Notes under the pieces: generated by a model | Told to the model about the DNA's origin: nothing | Databases searched by the model: none | The model's input: the letters and a program-made list of their open reading frames with translations, nothing else | Shown: positions 11,353 to 20,011 of the stretch, piece after piece | How the letters are laid out: every line of letters starts with the position of its first letter | How positions within the stretch are numbered: the first letter of the stretch is position 1 | NCBI GenBank assembly: GCA_902581405.1 | Contig: CACHOJ010000003.1 | Span: 1-64,000 of the forward strand | Direction: 5' to 3' | Source: an uncultured Pelagibacteraceae bacterium | GTDB lineage: Bacteria; Pseudomonadota; Alphaproteobacteria; Pelagibacterales; Pelagibacteraceae | DNA length: 64,000 nucleotides | Made by a program: the position numbers and the translations under genes

Positions 11353-11392
11353 AAAAAACCCCCGTAACTAAGTTTTCGGGGGTTTTTTTTTT
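11353..11392 (+). terminator. Intrinsic terminator of groES-groEL
   Basis: AAAAAACCCCCG at 11353-11364 pairs perfectly with CGGGGGTTTTTT at 11377-11388 around a 12-nt loop, and the T run continues to 11392. It ends the chaperonin operon. It is one of only a few strong terminators in the window. Confidence 0.93.
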
Positions 11393-11566
11393 ACCTTTTT
11401 CAAGGTGGACGAAAACTTAATTTAACAAATTTATGTAGTCTTTTTCTAACGAACCACATGAATTAATTTTATAAATTTTTCAGGTTGTATTCAATTAAAC
11501 TCTAATTTTTTTCTATCTTAAAGTGAAATTAAATTAATTTTTTTTTGTTTTCAATCTGAGGTTTAG

Positions 11567-11590
11567 ATGTATAAGAACACCGAACTATGA
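11567..11590 (+). CDS. Seven-codon minigene overlapping the typA start (putative leader ORF)
   Basis: An ATG at 11567 opens a seven-codon reading frame (MYKNTEL) whose TGA at 11588-11590 overlaps the typA ATG (ATGA). The only purine-rich ribosome site nearby, TGAGG at 11557-11561, is spaced correctly for this mini-ORF but about 25 nt from the typA ATG. This suggests that typA is reached by termination-reinitiation. The ORF is too short for codon statistics; it may be chance. Confidence 0.35.
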   Translation: MYKNTEL

Positions 11591-13413
11591 ATCAAAATAT
11601 AAGAAATATTACTATAATCGCTCATGTTGACCATGGAAAAACAACGTTGATTGATAATTTGATGAAGCAAAGTGGATCTTTTAGAGAAAATGAAGTCATA
11701 GATGAAAGAATAATGGACTCCGGTGAACTCGAAAAAGAAAGAGGAATTACAATTTTAGCTAAACCTACTTCTATAAATTGGAAAGATACTAGAATAAATA
11801 TAATCGACACACCTGGCCACAGAGATTTTGCAGCAGAAGTTGAAAGAGTTTTAAGTTTGGCAGATGGAGCATTATTGCTTGTGGATTCTGCAGAGGGGGT
11901 TATGCCGCAAACAAAATTTGTATTAAGTAAAGCCTTAAAACAAGGTTTAAAACCCATTGTTGTTATAAACAAATTAGATAAAAGTGATCAAAGAGCTGAT
12001 GAAGTTTTAAATGAGACATTTGATTTATTTGTTAGTTTAGATGCAAACGAAGAACAATTGGATTTCCCAGTTTTATATGCAAGTGGAAGATCGGGTTGGG
12101 CTAGTAAAAATATTGATGGACCTCGAGAAAATCTTAATCCACTATTAGATTTAGTACTTGAACATGTTAAACCTTCCGAATTTGATAAATCTAAACCTTT
12201 TGCAATGCTTTCAACATTGCTTTATGCAGATAATTTTTTAGGAAGAAGTCTCGTAGGAAGAATTTCTCAGGGAACTGCAAAAGCAAATCAACAGATTAAA
12301 GCGATAAATTTAGAGGGTAAAAAAGTAGACGAAGGAAGACTTACAAAAATCTTTAGATATGAGGGGACAAAAAAAGTTCCAATCGAAATTGGTGAAGCGG
12401 GTGATATTGTAGTAATAGCTGGATTAGAAAAAGCTAACGTTGCAGATACTATTTGTGACTTGGAAGTTAATGAGCCAATAAAAGCTACCCCAATTGATCC
12501 ACCAACAATGTCTATAAAAATTACAGTAAATAGCTCTCCACTTGCAGGAACTGAGGGTAAAAAATTGACCAGCACGCAAATCCGAGATCGATTAATTTTA
12601 GAAGCTCAAAATAATGTTGGAATTAATTTTTCTGAAAATTCCAATAAGGATGCATTTGAAATAAGTGGAAGAGGCGAACTGATGCTTGAGATTTTATTAA
12701 CCCAAATGAGACGAGAAGGCTTTGAAATGACGGTAAGCCCTCCTAAAGTTTTATTTAAAACTGACAGCAATTCTAAAAAATTAGAGCCAATTGAGGAAAT
12801 CACTATGGATATTGATGAGGAATTTTCATCTAAAATCATAGACAGTATGAATAGAAGAAAAGGTAAATTAATTGAACTTAAAGATACTGGAAAAAATAAA
12901 AAAAGATTAATTTTTCAAGCACCAACTAGGGGGTTGATGGGATTTACAAGTAGATTTTTAACTTTAACCAAAGGTACAGGTGTAATTAACAGAATTTTTC
13001 ACTCTTATGGAGATTTTGAGGGCGACATGGAGGGTAGAAGGAACGGTGCTTTGATTTCTATGGATCAAGGTAAGGCCGTAGCTTTTTCAATTTTTAATTT
13101 ACAAGCTAGAGGAGAAATGTTTATTACACATAACGATCCTGTTTATACTGGAATGATTGTGGGCTTAGCACCAAAACCAGGTGATATGATAATTAATGTC
13201 ATGAAAGGTAAAAAACTTACAAATATGAGAACACAAGGAACAGATGAAAATATAGTTCTCACTCCCGTTCGAAAAATGTCTATAGCTGAACAATTAAGTA
13301 TGCTTAATACAGATGAGGCTTTAGAAATTACACCAAAGTCATGTAGACTAAGAAAAGCAATTCTTGATCCTCATGAAAGAAAAAGAAGTGAAAAAAATAA
13401 TCTAATAACTTAA
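11587..13413 (+). CDS. typA: Translational GTPase TypA/BipA
   Basis: TypA is a ribosome-binding GTPase linked to 50S assembly and stress responses. The 608-residue protein has the GTPase motifs G1 AHVDHGKTT, switch I with RGITI, G3 DTPGH and G4 NKLD in the first third, followed by domain II, EF-G-like domains and the family-specific C-terminal region with RKMSIAEQLSMLNTDEALEITP. The start places G1 near residue 13, as in orthologues. No ribosome site sits directly before the ATG; a seven-codon minigene ends on it. The 3' end overlaps the convergent membrane gene by 4 nt. Confidence 0.96.
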   Translation: MNQNIRNITIIAHVDHGKTTLIDNLMKQSGSFRENEVIDERIMDSGELEKERGITILAKPTSINWKDTRINIIDTPGHRDFAAEVERVLSLADGALLLVDSAEGVMPQTKFVLSKALKQGLKPIVVINKLDKSDQRADEVLNETFDLFVSLDANEEQLDFPVLYASGRSGWASKNIDGPRENLNPLLDLVLEHVKPSEFDKSKPFAMLSTLLYADNFLGRSLVGRISQGTAKANQQIKAINLEGKKVDEGRLTKIFRYEGTKKVPIEIGEAGDIVVIAGLEKANVADTICDLEVNEPIKATPIDPPTMSIKITVNSSPLAGTEGKKLTSTQIRDRLILEAQNNVGINFSENSNKDAFEISGRGELMLEILLTQMRREGFEMTVSPPKVLFKTDSNSKKLEPIEEITMDIDEEFSSKIIDSMNRRKGKLIELKDTGKNKKRLIFQAPTRGLMGFTSRFLTLTKGTGVINRIFHSYGDFEGDMEGRRNGALISMDQGKAVAFSIFNLQARGEMFITHNDPVYTGMIVGLAPKPGDMIINVMKGKKLTNMRTQGTDENIVLTPVRKMSIAEQLSMLNTDEALEITPKSCRLRKAILDPHERKRSEKNNLIT

Positions 13414-14057
13414 TTCATCATCTTATCAATTAAATATAAACTTAGAGCTATACAAGGACCAATACCGAAAGCAAACATTAAAGTCCCTATACCGAGAGTC
13501 CCGCCTAAATACCAGCCTACTGATGCAACTGAAATTTCTATAAAAGCTCTAACAACTGCAATTGGTAAATTAGTTTTTTTTTGTAATCCAGTCATTAAAC
13601 CATCTCTTGGTCCTGGCCCCAAATTTGCAATTAAATAAATTCCACTCCCTACTCCAACTATCATTACACCTAGAGCTGCCATTAACAATTTCATTATATA
13701 AGTTTCAGGGGTTGGAATTAACGCAATTGTTATATCCAACATTACTGCAATAATTACGATATTAAATATTGTTCCAAGACCTGGCTTTTGTTTTAGAAAG
13801 AACCACAGAGACAAAACAACGACACTTACAATAAAAGTGACAACACCAATTGATAATCCTGATTTAATTGAAATTCCTTGTGCCATTACAGTCCATGGAG
13901 AATTCCCAAGAAATGAAATAACTACTAATGCTTCACCAAAACCGAACAATATAAGGCCAAAACAAAGAAAAAATAATGTTGATAATTTCGGTTTTAAATT
14001 AAAAGTTTCATCAGAACTCCATGAGACTTTTGGGATTTTTTTGATAGTAAGGAACAT
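13410..14057 (-). CDS. YczE/YyaS/YitT-type integral membrane protein (COG2364-like)
   Basis: The 215-residue protein has about five to six hydrophobic segments. It contains the stretches LGNSPWTVMAQGIS and NLGPGPRDGLMTGL, which I associate with the YczE/YitT family of inner-membrane proteins. Their function is largely undefined; a transport role is often assumed without proof. A 30-residue polar N-terminus precedes the first membrane segment. It stands alone between convergent typA and divergent 14097 (39-nt gap). Confidence 0.75.
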   Translation of the reverse strand: MFLTIKKIPKVSWSSDETFNLKPKLSTLFFLCFGLILFGFGEALVVISFLGNSPWTVMAQGISIKSGLSIGVVTFIVSVVVLSLWFFLKQKPGLGTIFNIVIIAVMLDITIALIPTPETYIMKLLMAALGVMIVGVGSGIYLIANLGPGPRDGLMTGLQKKTNLPIAVVRAFIEISVASVGWYLGGTLGIGTLMFAFGIGPCIALSLYLIDKMMN

Positions 14058-14096
14058 ATAATTAACTATTATTTATACTTTCTTGTACTAAAATCT

Positions 14097-14783
14097 ATGA
14101 AAATGAAACATTTTGTATTGATAATAATAATTTTCATTTATTGCTCAAAGGCTACTGCACACAGTAGTCACTATGAAGGTTTAAAAAAAATTGAGATGGA
14201 TGTTCTTAGAAATAATGAAGTTATTGGTAGTACTAGCTACTTTTTTGAATTTGATGAGGATTTATTTGTAGTTAAAAATTATACCAATTTTAAAGTAGAA
14301 TTATTTGGAGTAAAAGTTTTTTCAATATTAAGTGAAACTATAGAAAAATATAAAGATGATAAACTTATTTTTTTTAAATCAAATACATTCCAAAATGATA
14401 AGGAAAAATACGTAAATTTAAAATATCATAAGGCAAAAAATAAATTCATTATTGATGGTTCATCGTTTAAAGGAGAAGCTGATATAGATTGTACTATTGG
14501 TAATTGGTGGAATCATAAAATTTTTAAAGCTAACAAACAAATTAGTCCTTTATCTGGAAGTATAAAGAAACAAACTGTAAATTTAATTGGAATTGAAAAT
14601 ATTATTATAAATAATAAAGAATATTCAAGCGAACATTTCAAAATTAAATCAAATGATGAAAGCCTTGATGAAGATAAGCAATTTGAATTTGATGTATGGT
14701 ATAATCCAAAAAATAATTTAATTTTAAAAGTAACTTATAATAAAATGGGAAACTGGGAATATAGATTAAGGAGTTTTGAGTAA
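14097..14783 (+). CDS. Exported protein, DUF6134/DUF3108-like
   Basis: This protein has 228 residues with an N-terminal signal peptide (hydrophobic LIIIIFIYCSKATA, likely cleaved after ATA-H). The mature part alternates short strands and carries KIEMDVLRNNEVIGS near its start and VWYNPKNNLILKVTY near its end, a pattern I recognise from DUF6134/DUF3108-type periplasmic beta proteins. No enzymatic motif is visible. A second ATG two codons downstream (14103) is an equally possible start. The stop overlaps the next start (TAATG), so it is co-transcribed with the DjlA-like gene. Confidence 0.6.
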   Translation: MKMKHFVLIIIIFIYCSKATAHSSHYEGLKKIEMDVLRNNEVIGSTSYFFEFDEDLFVVKNYTNFKVELFGVKVFSILSETIEKYKDDKLIFFKSNTFQNDKEKYVNLKYHKAKNKFIIDGSSFKGEADIDCTIGNWWNHKIFKANKQISPLSGSIKKQTVNLIGIENIIINNKEYSSEHFKIKSNDESLDEDKQFEFDVWYNPKNNLILKVTYNKMGNWEYRLRSFE

Positions 14784-15505
14784 TGGCTATATGGGGAAGT
14801 TTAATTGGTGGAATGATAGGTTTTTCACTTGGAGGACCATTTGGAATGCTTTTAGGATCCTTAATAGGTGGAAAAATGTCAAGATCAAGATCTGGGGGAG
14901 GATTTAGATCATTTGCACAACCACAACAAATTTTTGCGCTTTCTTTAATTGTTTTGTCAGCTAAACTAAGTAAGGTAGATGGACAGGTTAGTCGTGAAGA
15001 ATTAATTGCAGTCAAAGATAAATTAAAAATACCTGATAGTGAATTAGATCAAGTTGGAAAAATTTTTAATAAGGCAAAAGAAGAAAGTACAGGTTACGAG
15101 CCATACGCAAGACAAATTGCAGAGGTCTACAAAGGTAATTTAAATATTCTGGAGGAAGTAATAAATACTTTATTTTATATTGCTGAGTCAGACGGACATG
15201 TAAGTGAAAAAGAATTAGAAATGATTGAGGATATAGCAAGAATATTTGGATTAAATAATATTCAAATAAATGGAATTAAGGAGAGTAGAAAATCATCAGA
15301 CAAGCTTAATCCTTACATTGTATTAGAAAGCAAACCTGACGACTCATTAGACACAATTAGAAAACGTTATCTCAAGCTTAGTAAAGAGCATCATCCAGAT
15401 TTATTAATGAGCAAAGGTGTACCTCAAGAAGTTTTAGATGAAAGTAAAGCTAAAATGAGAGTAGTTAATTCTGCCTGGAGCCAAATACAAAAATTAAAGA
15501 ATTAG
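14783..15505 (+). CDS. djlA: DjlA-like co-chaperone (TerB-type domain plus J domain)
   Basis: The 240-residue protein has three parts: a Gly-rich hydrophobic N-terminus (about 1-30) that may bind membrane, an all-helical TerB/DjlA-type domain (about 45-150) with two similar acidic stretches (KVDGQVSREEL and ESDGHVSEKEL), and a C-terminal J domain (about 170-240) with the HPD tripeptide in KEHHPDLL. J domains stimulate DnaK ATPase; DjlA-type proteins do this at the inner membrane. The gene overlaps the exported-protein gene before it, and its end overlaps by 12 nt the convergent gene 15494-15784. Confidence 0.85.
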   Translation: MAIWGSLIGGMIGFSLGGPFGMLLGSLIGGKMSRSRSGGGFRSFAQPQQIFALSLIVLSAKLSKVDGQVSREELIAVKDKLKIPDSELDQVGKIFNKAKEESTGYEPYARQIAEVYKGNLNILEEVINTLFYIAESDGHVSEKELEMIEDIARIFGLNNIQINGIKESRKSSDKLNPYIVLESKPDDSLDTIRKRYLKLSKEHHPDLLMSKGVPQEVLDESKAKMRVVNSAWSQIQKLKN

Positions 15506-15784
15506 TCCTAATAAACTAGCCATAAAATACATTGAGAATATGAAAGCGAAGACTACAATAAAGTACATTATAGTAACAATTTTATCTCTTTTCCTTCTTT
15601 GCCTCACAAATGGCTTGTCATCTAGGTCACAAATATCTCTTATGCCTATTACTTTATAGTCACAAGTGTATCGCCAAATAGAGTCTGGCATTCTGGGATC
15701 AGTTTGATTGTAATATTGGATCCATTGGACTGTGTATTTAAATAAAAGATAGCTTACTATTAAGAGAAGACCACTAGTAAACAT
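15494..15784 (-). CDS. Hypothetical two-helix membrane protein downstream of aceA
   Basis: This 96-residue protein has one hydrophobic segment at residues 5-15 (TSGLLLIVSYLLF) and a second strongly hydrophobic one at about 70-94. Between them is a polar loop with two cysteines (TCDYK, DICDLDD) and a basic RQRRKRDK patch before the second helix, which favours a cytosolic loop. I do not recognise the family. It starts 11 nt after the aceA stop on the same strand and is probably in its transcript. Its 3' end overlaps the convergent DjlA-like gene. Confidence 0.6.
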   Translation of the reverse strand: MFTSGLLLIVSYLLFKYTVQWIQYYNQTDPRMPDSIWRYTCDYKVIGIRDICDLDDKPFVRQRRKRDKIVTIMYFIVVFAFIFSMYFMASLLGLIL

Positions 15785-15795
15785 TATTCTGTCAT

Positions 15796-17070
15796 CTAAA
15801 ATTGTTCTGACTCAGTTGACCCTTCCATTGCTGTGGTTGAACTCTTTCCTGAGCTAATTGTATTTGAAACTGCATCAAAGTAAGATGTACCTACCTCTCT
15901 TTGGTGCTTCACACTTGTATATCCATCTTTTTCTCTTGCAAATTCATGCTGTTGAATTTTAGAATATGCAGTCATTCCCTCTTTTTTGTATTTTTCTGCT
16001 AACTCAAATATCGCAATATTTTGTGTATGAAAACCAGCAAGTGTAATGAATTGGAATTTGTAACCCATTTCTCCAATTTTTCTTTGGAACGATCCAATTT
16101 CCTCATCTGACAAGTGTTTCTTCCAATTAAATGATGGTGAACAATTATAAGCTAACATCTTACCAGGATATTTTTCGTGGATAGCATCAGCAAATTTCTT
16201 TGCTTCATCTAAATTCGGTGTTGCTGTTTCACACCATATTAAATCTGCGTATGGAGCATAAGCAAGACCTCTTGAGATTGCTTGCTCTATTCCATCTTTT
16301 ACATAAAAGAAACCCTCTGGAGATCTTTCACCAGTTAAAAAAGGTTTATCATTTTCATCAAAATCGTTGGTAATTAATTTAGCAGCATTAGCATCAGTTC
16401 TTGCAAGTATGATGAGAGGGACATCTGCAATATCTGCTGCTAATCTTGCTGCCTTAAGGTTTCTAACCATAGTTCCAGTTGGAACCAAAACTTTACCACC
16501 CATGTGACCACATTTTTTCTCACTTGCCAATTGATCTTCAAAGTGAACGCCAGCGGCACCTGCTCTGATAAATTTTTTTGTTAATTCGAATACATTTAAT
16601 GGACCACCAAATCCAGCTTCACCATCAGCTATTATTGGTAACATGTAATCAGTTCTTTTACTTTTATCCATATCTCCATCTATCATTTCCATATGTTGAA
16701 TTTGATCAGCTCTGATTAAAGAATTATTCATGGTCTCAACTAATTTTGGTGCACTATCATATGGATACAATGATTGGTCAGGGTACATTTCACCAGCACT
16801 ATTGGCATCAGCTGCTACTTGCCAACCACTCAGATAAATTGCTTTTAAACCAGCTTTTGCATGTTGAACTGCGTGGTTTCCAGAAAGTGAACCTAAGGTG
16901 TTAACGTAAGCTTCTGTATTTAAAAGTCTCCAAAGCTTTTGGGACTGCATTTTGCACATTGAATACTCAATTTTAATTGATCCTCTTAACCTTTCAACTT
17001 CCTCAGGTGTGTAATCTCTTTTAATTCCTGCAAATCTTTGTAAGTCGTATGAAATGTTTTCAGCTGACAC
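15796..17070 (-). CDS. aceA: Isocitrate lyase
   Basis: This enzyme cleaves isocitrate to glyoxylate and succinate, the entry to the glyoxylate bypass. The 424-residue length is standard. The catalytic-cysteine motif KKCGHMGGK lies near residues 187-195, preceded by [14 protein letters not shown] and [13 protein letters not shown] is also conserved. Translation probably starts at the GTG at 17070, preceded by AGAGAGG with good spacing. Malate synthase is not in the window. A 53-residue ORF lies 45 nt upstream on the same strand, and an ScfR/RamB-type regulator is divergent, suggesting carbon-source control. Confidence 0.97.
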   Translation of the reverse strand: MSAENISYDLQRFAGIKRDYTPEEVERLRGSIKIEYSMCKMQSQKLWRLLNTEAYVNTLGSLSGNHAVQHAKAGLKAIYLSGWQVAADANSAGEMYPDQSLYPYDSAPKLVETMNNSLIRADQIQHMEMIDGDMDKSKRTDYMLPIIADGEAGFGGPLNVFELTKKFIRAGAAGVHFEDQLASEKKCGHMGGKVLVPTGTMVRNLKAARLAADIADVPLIILARTDANAAKLITNDFDENDKPFLTGERSPEGFFYVKDGIEQAISRGLAYAPYADLIWCETATPNLDEAKKFADAIHEKYPGKMLAYNCSPSFNWKKHLSDEEIGSFQRKIGEMGYKFQFITLAGFHTQNIAIFELAEKYKKEGMTAYSKIQQHEFAREKDGYTSVKHQREVGTSYFDAVSNTISSGKSSTTAMEGSTESEQF

Positions 17071-17115
17071 TTAAACCTCTCTTTTTTTGAATAAATGACT
17101 AGAAATTACTAATTT

Positions 17116-17277
17116 TTAATTTGAACTATATTCTTCAGTAAATTCGTTCATTCCGCTTGATCCCCAATCGCAATGATCGTCTCTAATGTAGATACCTTTA
17201 GACTTATGTTCAGAATGCTCTTCTTTATTAGTAATTTGGTAGTTATTTTCTAAATTATTGATTTTGTTTTTTTCCAT
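17116..17277 (-). CDS. Small acidic ORF (53 aa) upstream of aceA
   Basis: Reading the reverse strand from the ATG at 17277 gives 53 codons and a TAA at 17116. The product starts MEKNKINN and is hydrophilic and acidic. It ends in a distinctive part containing GIYIRDDHCDWGSSGMNEF, with one Cys, two Trp/Tyr-flanked turns and no signal or membrane segment. It fills most of the otherwise unusually long 317-nt gap between aceA and the divergent regulator, and is probably the first gene of the aceA transcript. I do not recognise a family. The low-entropy-free C-terminal half argues for a real protein, but no RBS is obvious. Confidence 0.6.
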   Translation of the reverse strand: MEKNKINNLENNYQITNKEEHSEHKSKGIYIRDDHCDWGSSGMNEFTEEYSSN

Positions 17278-17290
17278 GTAAACTTTATAA

Positions 17291-17381
17291 TTTACAATAT
17301 TTACAAAATCTACAATTAATTATATTTTCCTTGTAAAATTGAATAATTTTATGTAAATTTAAATTTACAAAATTTACATTT
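17291..17381. promoter_or_regulatory. Array of TTTACAA half-sites between aceA locus and ScfR-type regulator
   Basis: Three direct 9-bp repeats occur at 17291 (TTTACAATA), 17300 (TTTACAAAA) and 17309 (TCTACAATT). An inverted copy TTGTAAA is at 17331-17337, a perfect 18-bp palindrome TGTAAATTTAAATTTACA at 17352-17369, and a further 9-bp-spaced pair at 17364 (TTTACAAAA) and 17373 (TTTACATTT). The known operators of this regulator family (RamB, PccR) are TTTGCAAA-like, so TTTACAAA is a plausible variant. The last copies run up to the regulator's ATG, suggesting autoregulation as well as control of aceA. Confidence 0.65.
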
Positions 17382-17387
17382 AGTAAA

Positions 17388-18812
17388 ATGAGTCAAATTG
17401 ATACTAAAATTGGTCCAAAAATCAAAGCTTTTAGGAGACAGTTAGGTATCCAAGCTAACAAACTAGCTGAAGAAATGTCTATCTCTCCAAGTTATTTAAA
17501 TCTAATCGAAAGTGGAAAAAGGAAAATTGATGGTGATTTGCTATTAAGGGTTTGTGATAAACTTAAAATTGAACTTTCAGATTTAACAAGTAAGACAGAT
17601 ATTAATTTAGAGAATAACATATCTGAATTGTTAGGTGACGAACTTTTTGAAGATCTAGATATCTTAGGACCAGAAGTAAAAGATTTGGTGAACACAAATC
17701 CAAAAATTGCTAAAGCTTTGATTAAGCTTGGCGATAACTATAAACAAAAAGGTCATGAAATTTTTAATAAACTAGAAAATATTTCAGGTAAAATTATTGA
17801 TGGAAGAAAAAATGCATTCCCCGGAGAAGTAATTTCTGACTTTTTACAAGAAAATAAAAACTTTTTTCCAAAATTAGAAGATTTTGCAAATAAAATTTTT
17901 GATAAGGTTAAACAAAATAACAGAACAAGATACATAGCACTTTGTGATTTTCTAAAAACTGAATATGGTATAACAGTTAAAGATGTGATTCCAAAAGAAG
18001 GAAAGCCATTCTCAAAAATATACAAAGTAAAAGATAAAGAATTATTACTATCTGATTATCTTTCTCTTGAAACAAAAAAACTTTTTGCTGCAGCACAAAT
18101 TTCACAAGAGGGAGCATCAAAAGAAATTGATGAATACCTATCGACATTTAGTTTTCCTACAAACGAGTCTCAAAAATTAACTAGGGTTGCTCTTTTAAAT
18201 TATTGTGGAGCAGCAATATTAATGCCCTACTCTCTTTTTCATAAGGAGTGTAAAGAATTGAAATACGATCTTGAACTTTTACAAAATACATTTGCAACAT
18301 CTTTTGAACAAGTTGCACATAGAGTAACATGTTTGCAAGATCCCAAACTTCCAGGAATACCTTTTCATTTTTTAAGAGTAGATGTTGCAGGAAATATCTC
18401 AAAAAGATTTTCATTATCAGGTATTGAAATACCAAGATATGGTGGTGCTTGTCCGAGATGGAATGTTTACTCAGCTTTTTCAAGACCTGGTGTAATTCAA
18501 GCAGCGGTGAGTAAAATGACTAATGGAGAAAAATACGTTTGTATAGCAAAGACAGTTGAAAAAGGTGTCGGAAGATATGGACAGAAGAAAAGTATGTTAT
18601 CTATAGGTCTTGGATGCGAAGCGAAGTATGCAAAAGAATTTGTCTATACTGAAAATTTAGATTTAACTGATAAAAAATCTGAGTTACCTATAGGCGTTTC
18701 ATGTAGAACATGCGATAGACTTGATTGTTCACAAAGAGCCTTTCCACCTCTTCATAAAAAATTTGATGTAGATATAAATTCTAGAGGAGTTTCTGTTTAC
18801 GTAAATGAATAA
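17388..18812 (+). CDS. ScfR/RamB/PccR-type XRE-family transcriptional regulator
   Basis: The 474-residue protein has an N-terminal XRE helix-turn-helix (about residues 8-65; LAEEMSISPSYLNLIESGKR). A large ligand-sensing region follows (IrrE-like plus DUF2083 type), with the C-terminal cysteine cluster CRTCDRLDCSQRAFPP near residues 439-454. This is the arrangement of COG3800 regulators such as RamB (glyoxylate bypass, acetate) and PccR (propionyl-CoA), which bind acyl-CoA-type signals. Its position, divergent from the isocitrate lyase locus, makes aceA the likely target. No ribosome site is seen before the ATG, so the mRNA may be leaderless or weakly initiated. Confidence 0.88.
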   Translation: MSQIDTKIGPKIKAFRRQLGIQANKLAEEMSISPSYLNLIESGKRKIDGDLLLRVCDKLKIELSDLTSKTDINLENNISELLGDELFEDLDILGPEVKDLVNTNPKIAKALIKLGDNYKQKGHEIFNKLENISGKIIDGRKNAFPGEVISDFLQENKNFFPKLEDFANKIFDKVKQNNRTRYIALCDFLKTEYGITVKDVIPKEGKPFSKIYKVKDKELLLSDYLSLETKKLFAAAQISQEGASKEIDEYLSTFSFPTNESQKLTRVALLNYCGAAILMPYSLFHKECKELKYDLELLQNTFATSFEQVAHRVTCLQDPKLPGIPFHFLRVDVAGNISKRFSLSGIEIPRYGGACPRWNVYSAFSRPGVIQAAVSKMTNGEKYVCIAKTVEKGVGRYGQKKSMLSIGLGCEAKYAKEFVYTENLDLTDKKSELPIGVSCRTCDRLDCSQRAFPPLHKKFDVDINSRGVSVYVNE

Positions 18813-18816
18813 AAGG

Positions 18817-19980
18817 TTAATTTTGCTTCAGTTTCTGCCTTTTCTTTGAAATTAATTGAGTAAGTGAGTCTACCATCAAATCTGATGCTTTGAATATTTC
18901 ATTAGGTTTGAACTCATAAGACATATTTTTTTCATCATTTGTCTTATCTTCTATTATTATTCCTTTATCAGGTGAATTATCCTTAATATATATTAAAATT
19001 AACCATTCTTCATCTGATGACTCGTCCCATTTTATAAATATTTCTCCAGTCTCAAATCTTTTATCTATGCATCTGAATATAGACATATGTCTTGTAATAT
19101 ATCTTTTGTTTAACTGAAAAACTAAACTGTTAGCACTTCTGTAAAAACTTTCTAAAGCAAACTCAATTTTTTGTCTTGCTAAGTTATATTCCCTTTCTTT
19201 TTGAAGTAGAGCTGATCTATCATCTTCCTCATCAGTTTTTACTCCAAGAGCTTCTACTCTTTCCCTAATTTTTTGATCTCTAATTAACCTATATTTATTT
19301 TTTAAATTTTCTATTCTCTGTTGCAATTCTCCATAGTCTTCTCTTTTTTCTTTTAGAGACATCTTCTCTAATTTTTCAAGTTCTTTTACCTCCCTTATTC
19401 TAAATCTCTCGATCTGCTTCTGTATTCTTAACTCTTGTAAAAATTTCTTTTGTCTTTCTGCTTGCTCTTTTCTAAGTAGTGCTTGTTCTTTCCTTAAAAA
19501 TAATTTTAAATCTTTAGCTCTTAATTTTTCTATTCTCTCTTCATCTTTTAATTCTTGTTGCTTAAGTTTAAACTGAATTTGTTCTTGTAAAATTTTCTTT
19601 TTTTTAATTTTTTCTTTTTCTATATCTCTTTTCTCAATTTCTATTAATTTTAGTCTTCTTTTTTCTTCCTTTCTCTGAATTTTGAATTCATTTATTTTCC
19701 CATCTATAGATTGAAAAAACTTCGATATACCTCTGTCAATTGCAAAAATGTCAAATTTTACTTTAACCTTTAATTTTGATTTTAACTTTTCCTCTACTCT
19801 GACTGATTTTGTAATTAAATTATTCTTTATTTTTTTTTTAAGAATGAATTTTTTTTCTCGAACCTTCTTTTTTTTTGAATTAATGATCTTTTTCTTCTTT
19901 TTAATTTTTTTTCTTACTTTTAAAGGAATTTTTCTTTTTTTTTTGATATTTTTTGATTTTTTTTTTTTATTTTTTCTCAT
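18817..19980 (-). CDS. Very Lys/Arg-rich coiled-coil protein of unknown function
   Basis: The 387-residue protein has three regions. Residues 1-70 are mostly lysine and arginine with almost no acidic residues. Residues about 95-270 are a long charged helix or coiled coil rich in E/K/R/L/Q. Residues about 280-387 look globular, with hydrophobic strands (WLILIYIKD) and a FRCIDKRFETGEIF segment. There is no signal peptide or membrane segment. I do not recognise the family; the basic tail suggests binding to nucleic acid or another polyanion, which is inference only. It stands alone between the convergent regulator and cfa, 31 nt after cfa on the same strand. Confidence 0.75.
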   Translation of the reverse strand: MRKNKKKKSKNIKKKRKIPLKVRKKIKKKKKIINSKKKKVREKKFILKKKIKNNLITKSVRVEEKLKSKLKVKVKFDIFAIDRGISKFFQSIDGKINEFKIQRKEEKRRLKLIEIEKRDIEKEKIKKKKILQEQIQFKLKQQELKDEERIEKLRAKDLKLFLRKEQALLRKEQAERQKKFLQELRIQKQIERFRIREVKELEKLEKMSLKEKREDYGELQQRIENLKNKYRLIRDQKIRERVEALGVKTDEEDDRSALLQKEREYNLARQKIEFALESFYRSANSLVFQLNKRYITRHMSIFRCIDKRFETGEIFIKWDESSDEEWLILIYIKDNSPDKGIIIEDKTNDEKNMSYEFKPNEIFKASDLMVDSLTQLISKKRQKLKQN

Positions 19981-20011
19981 TATTACTGTTTAATTATTTA
20001 TCAGTAATATA

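Noticed and set aside
11622..11972. Open reading frame antisense to typA
   Set aside because: It lies wholly opposite the conserved GTPase domain; composition follows the sense gene.
15785..17115. Glycine riboswitch linked to the glyoxylate bypass
   Set aside because: Such elements are reported for malate synthase in SAR11; the aceA upstream region is taken up by a small ORF and short repeats with no riboswitch-like fold.
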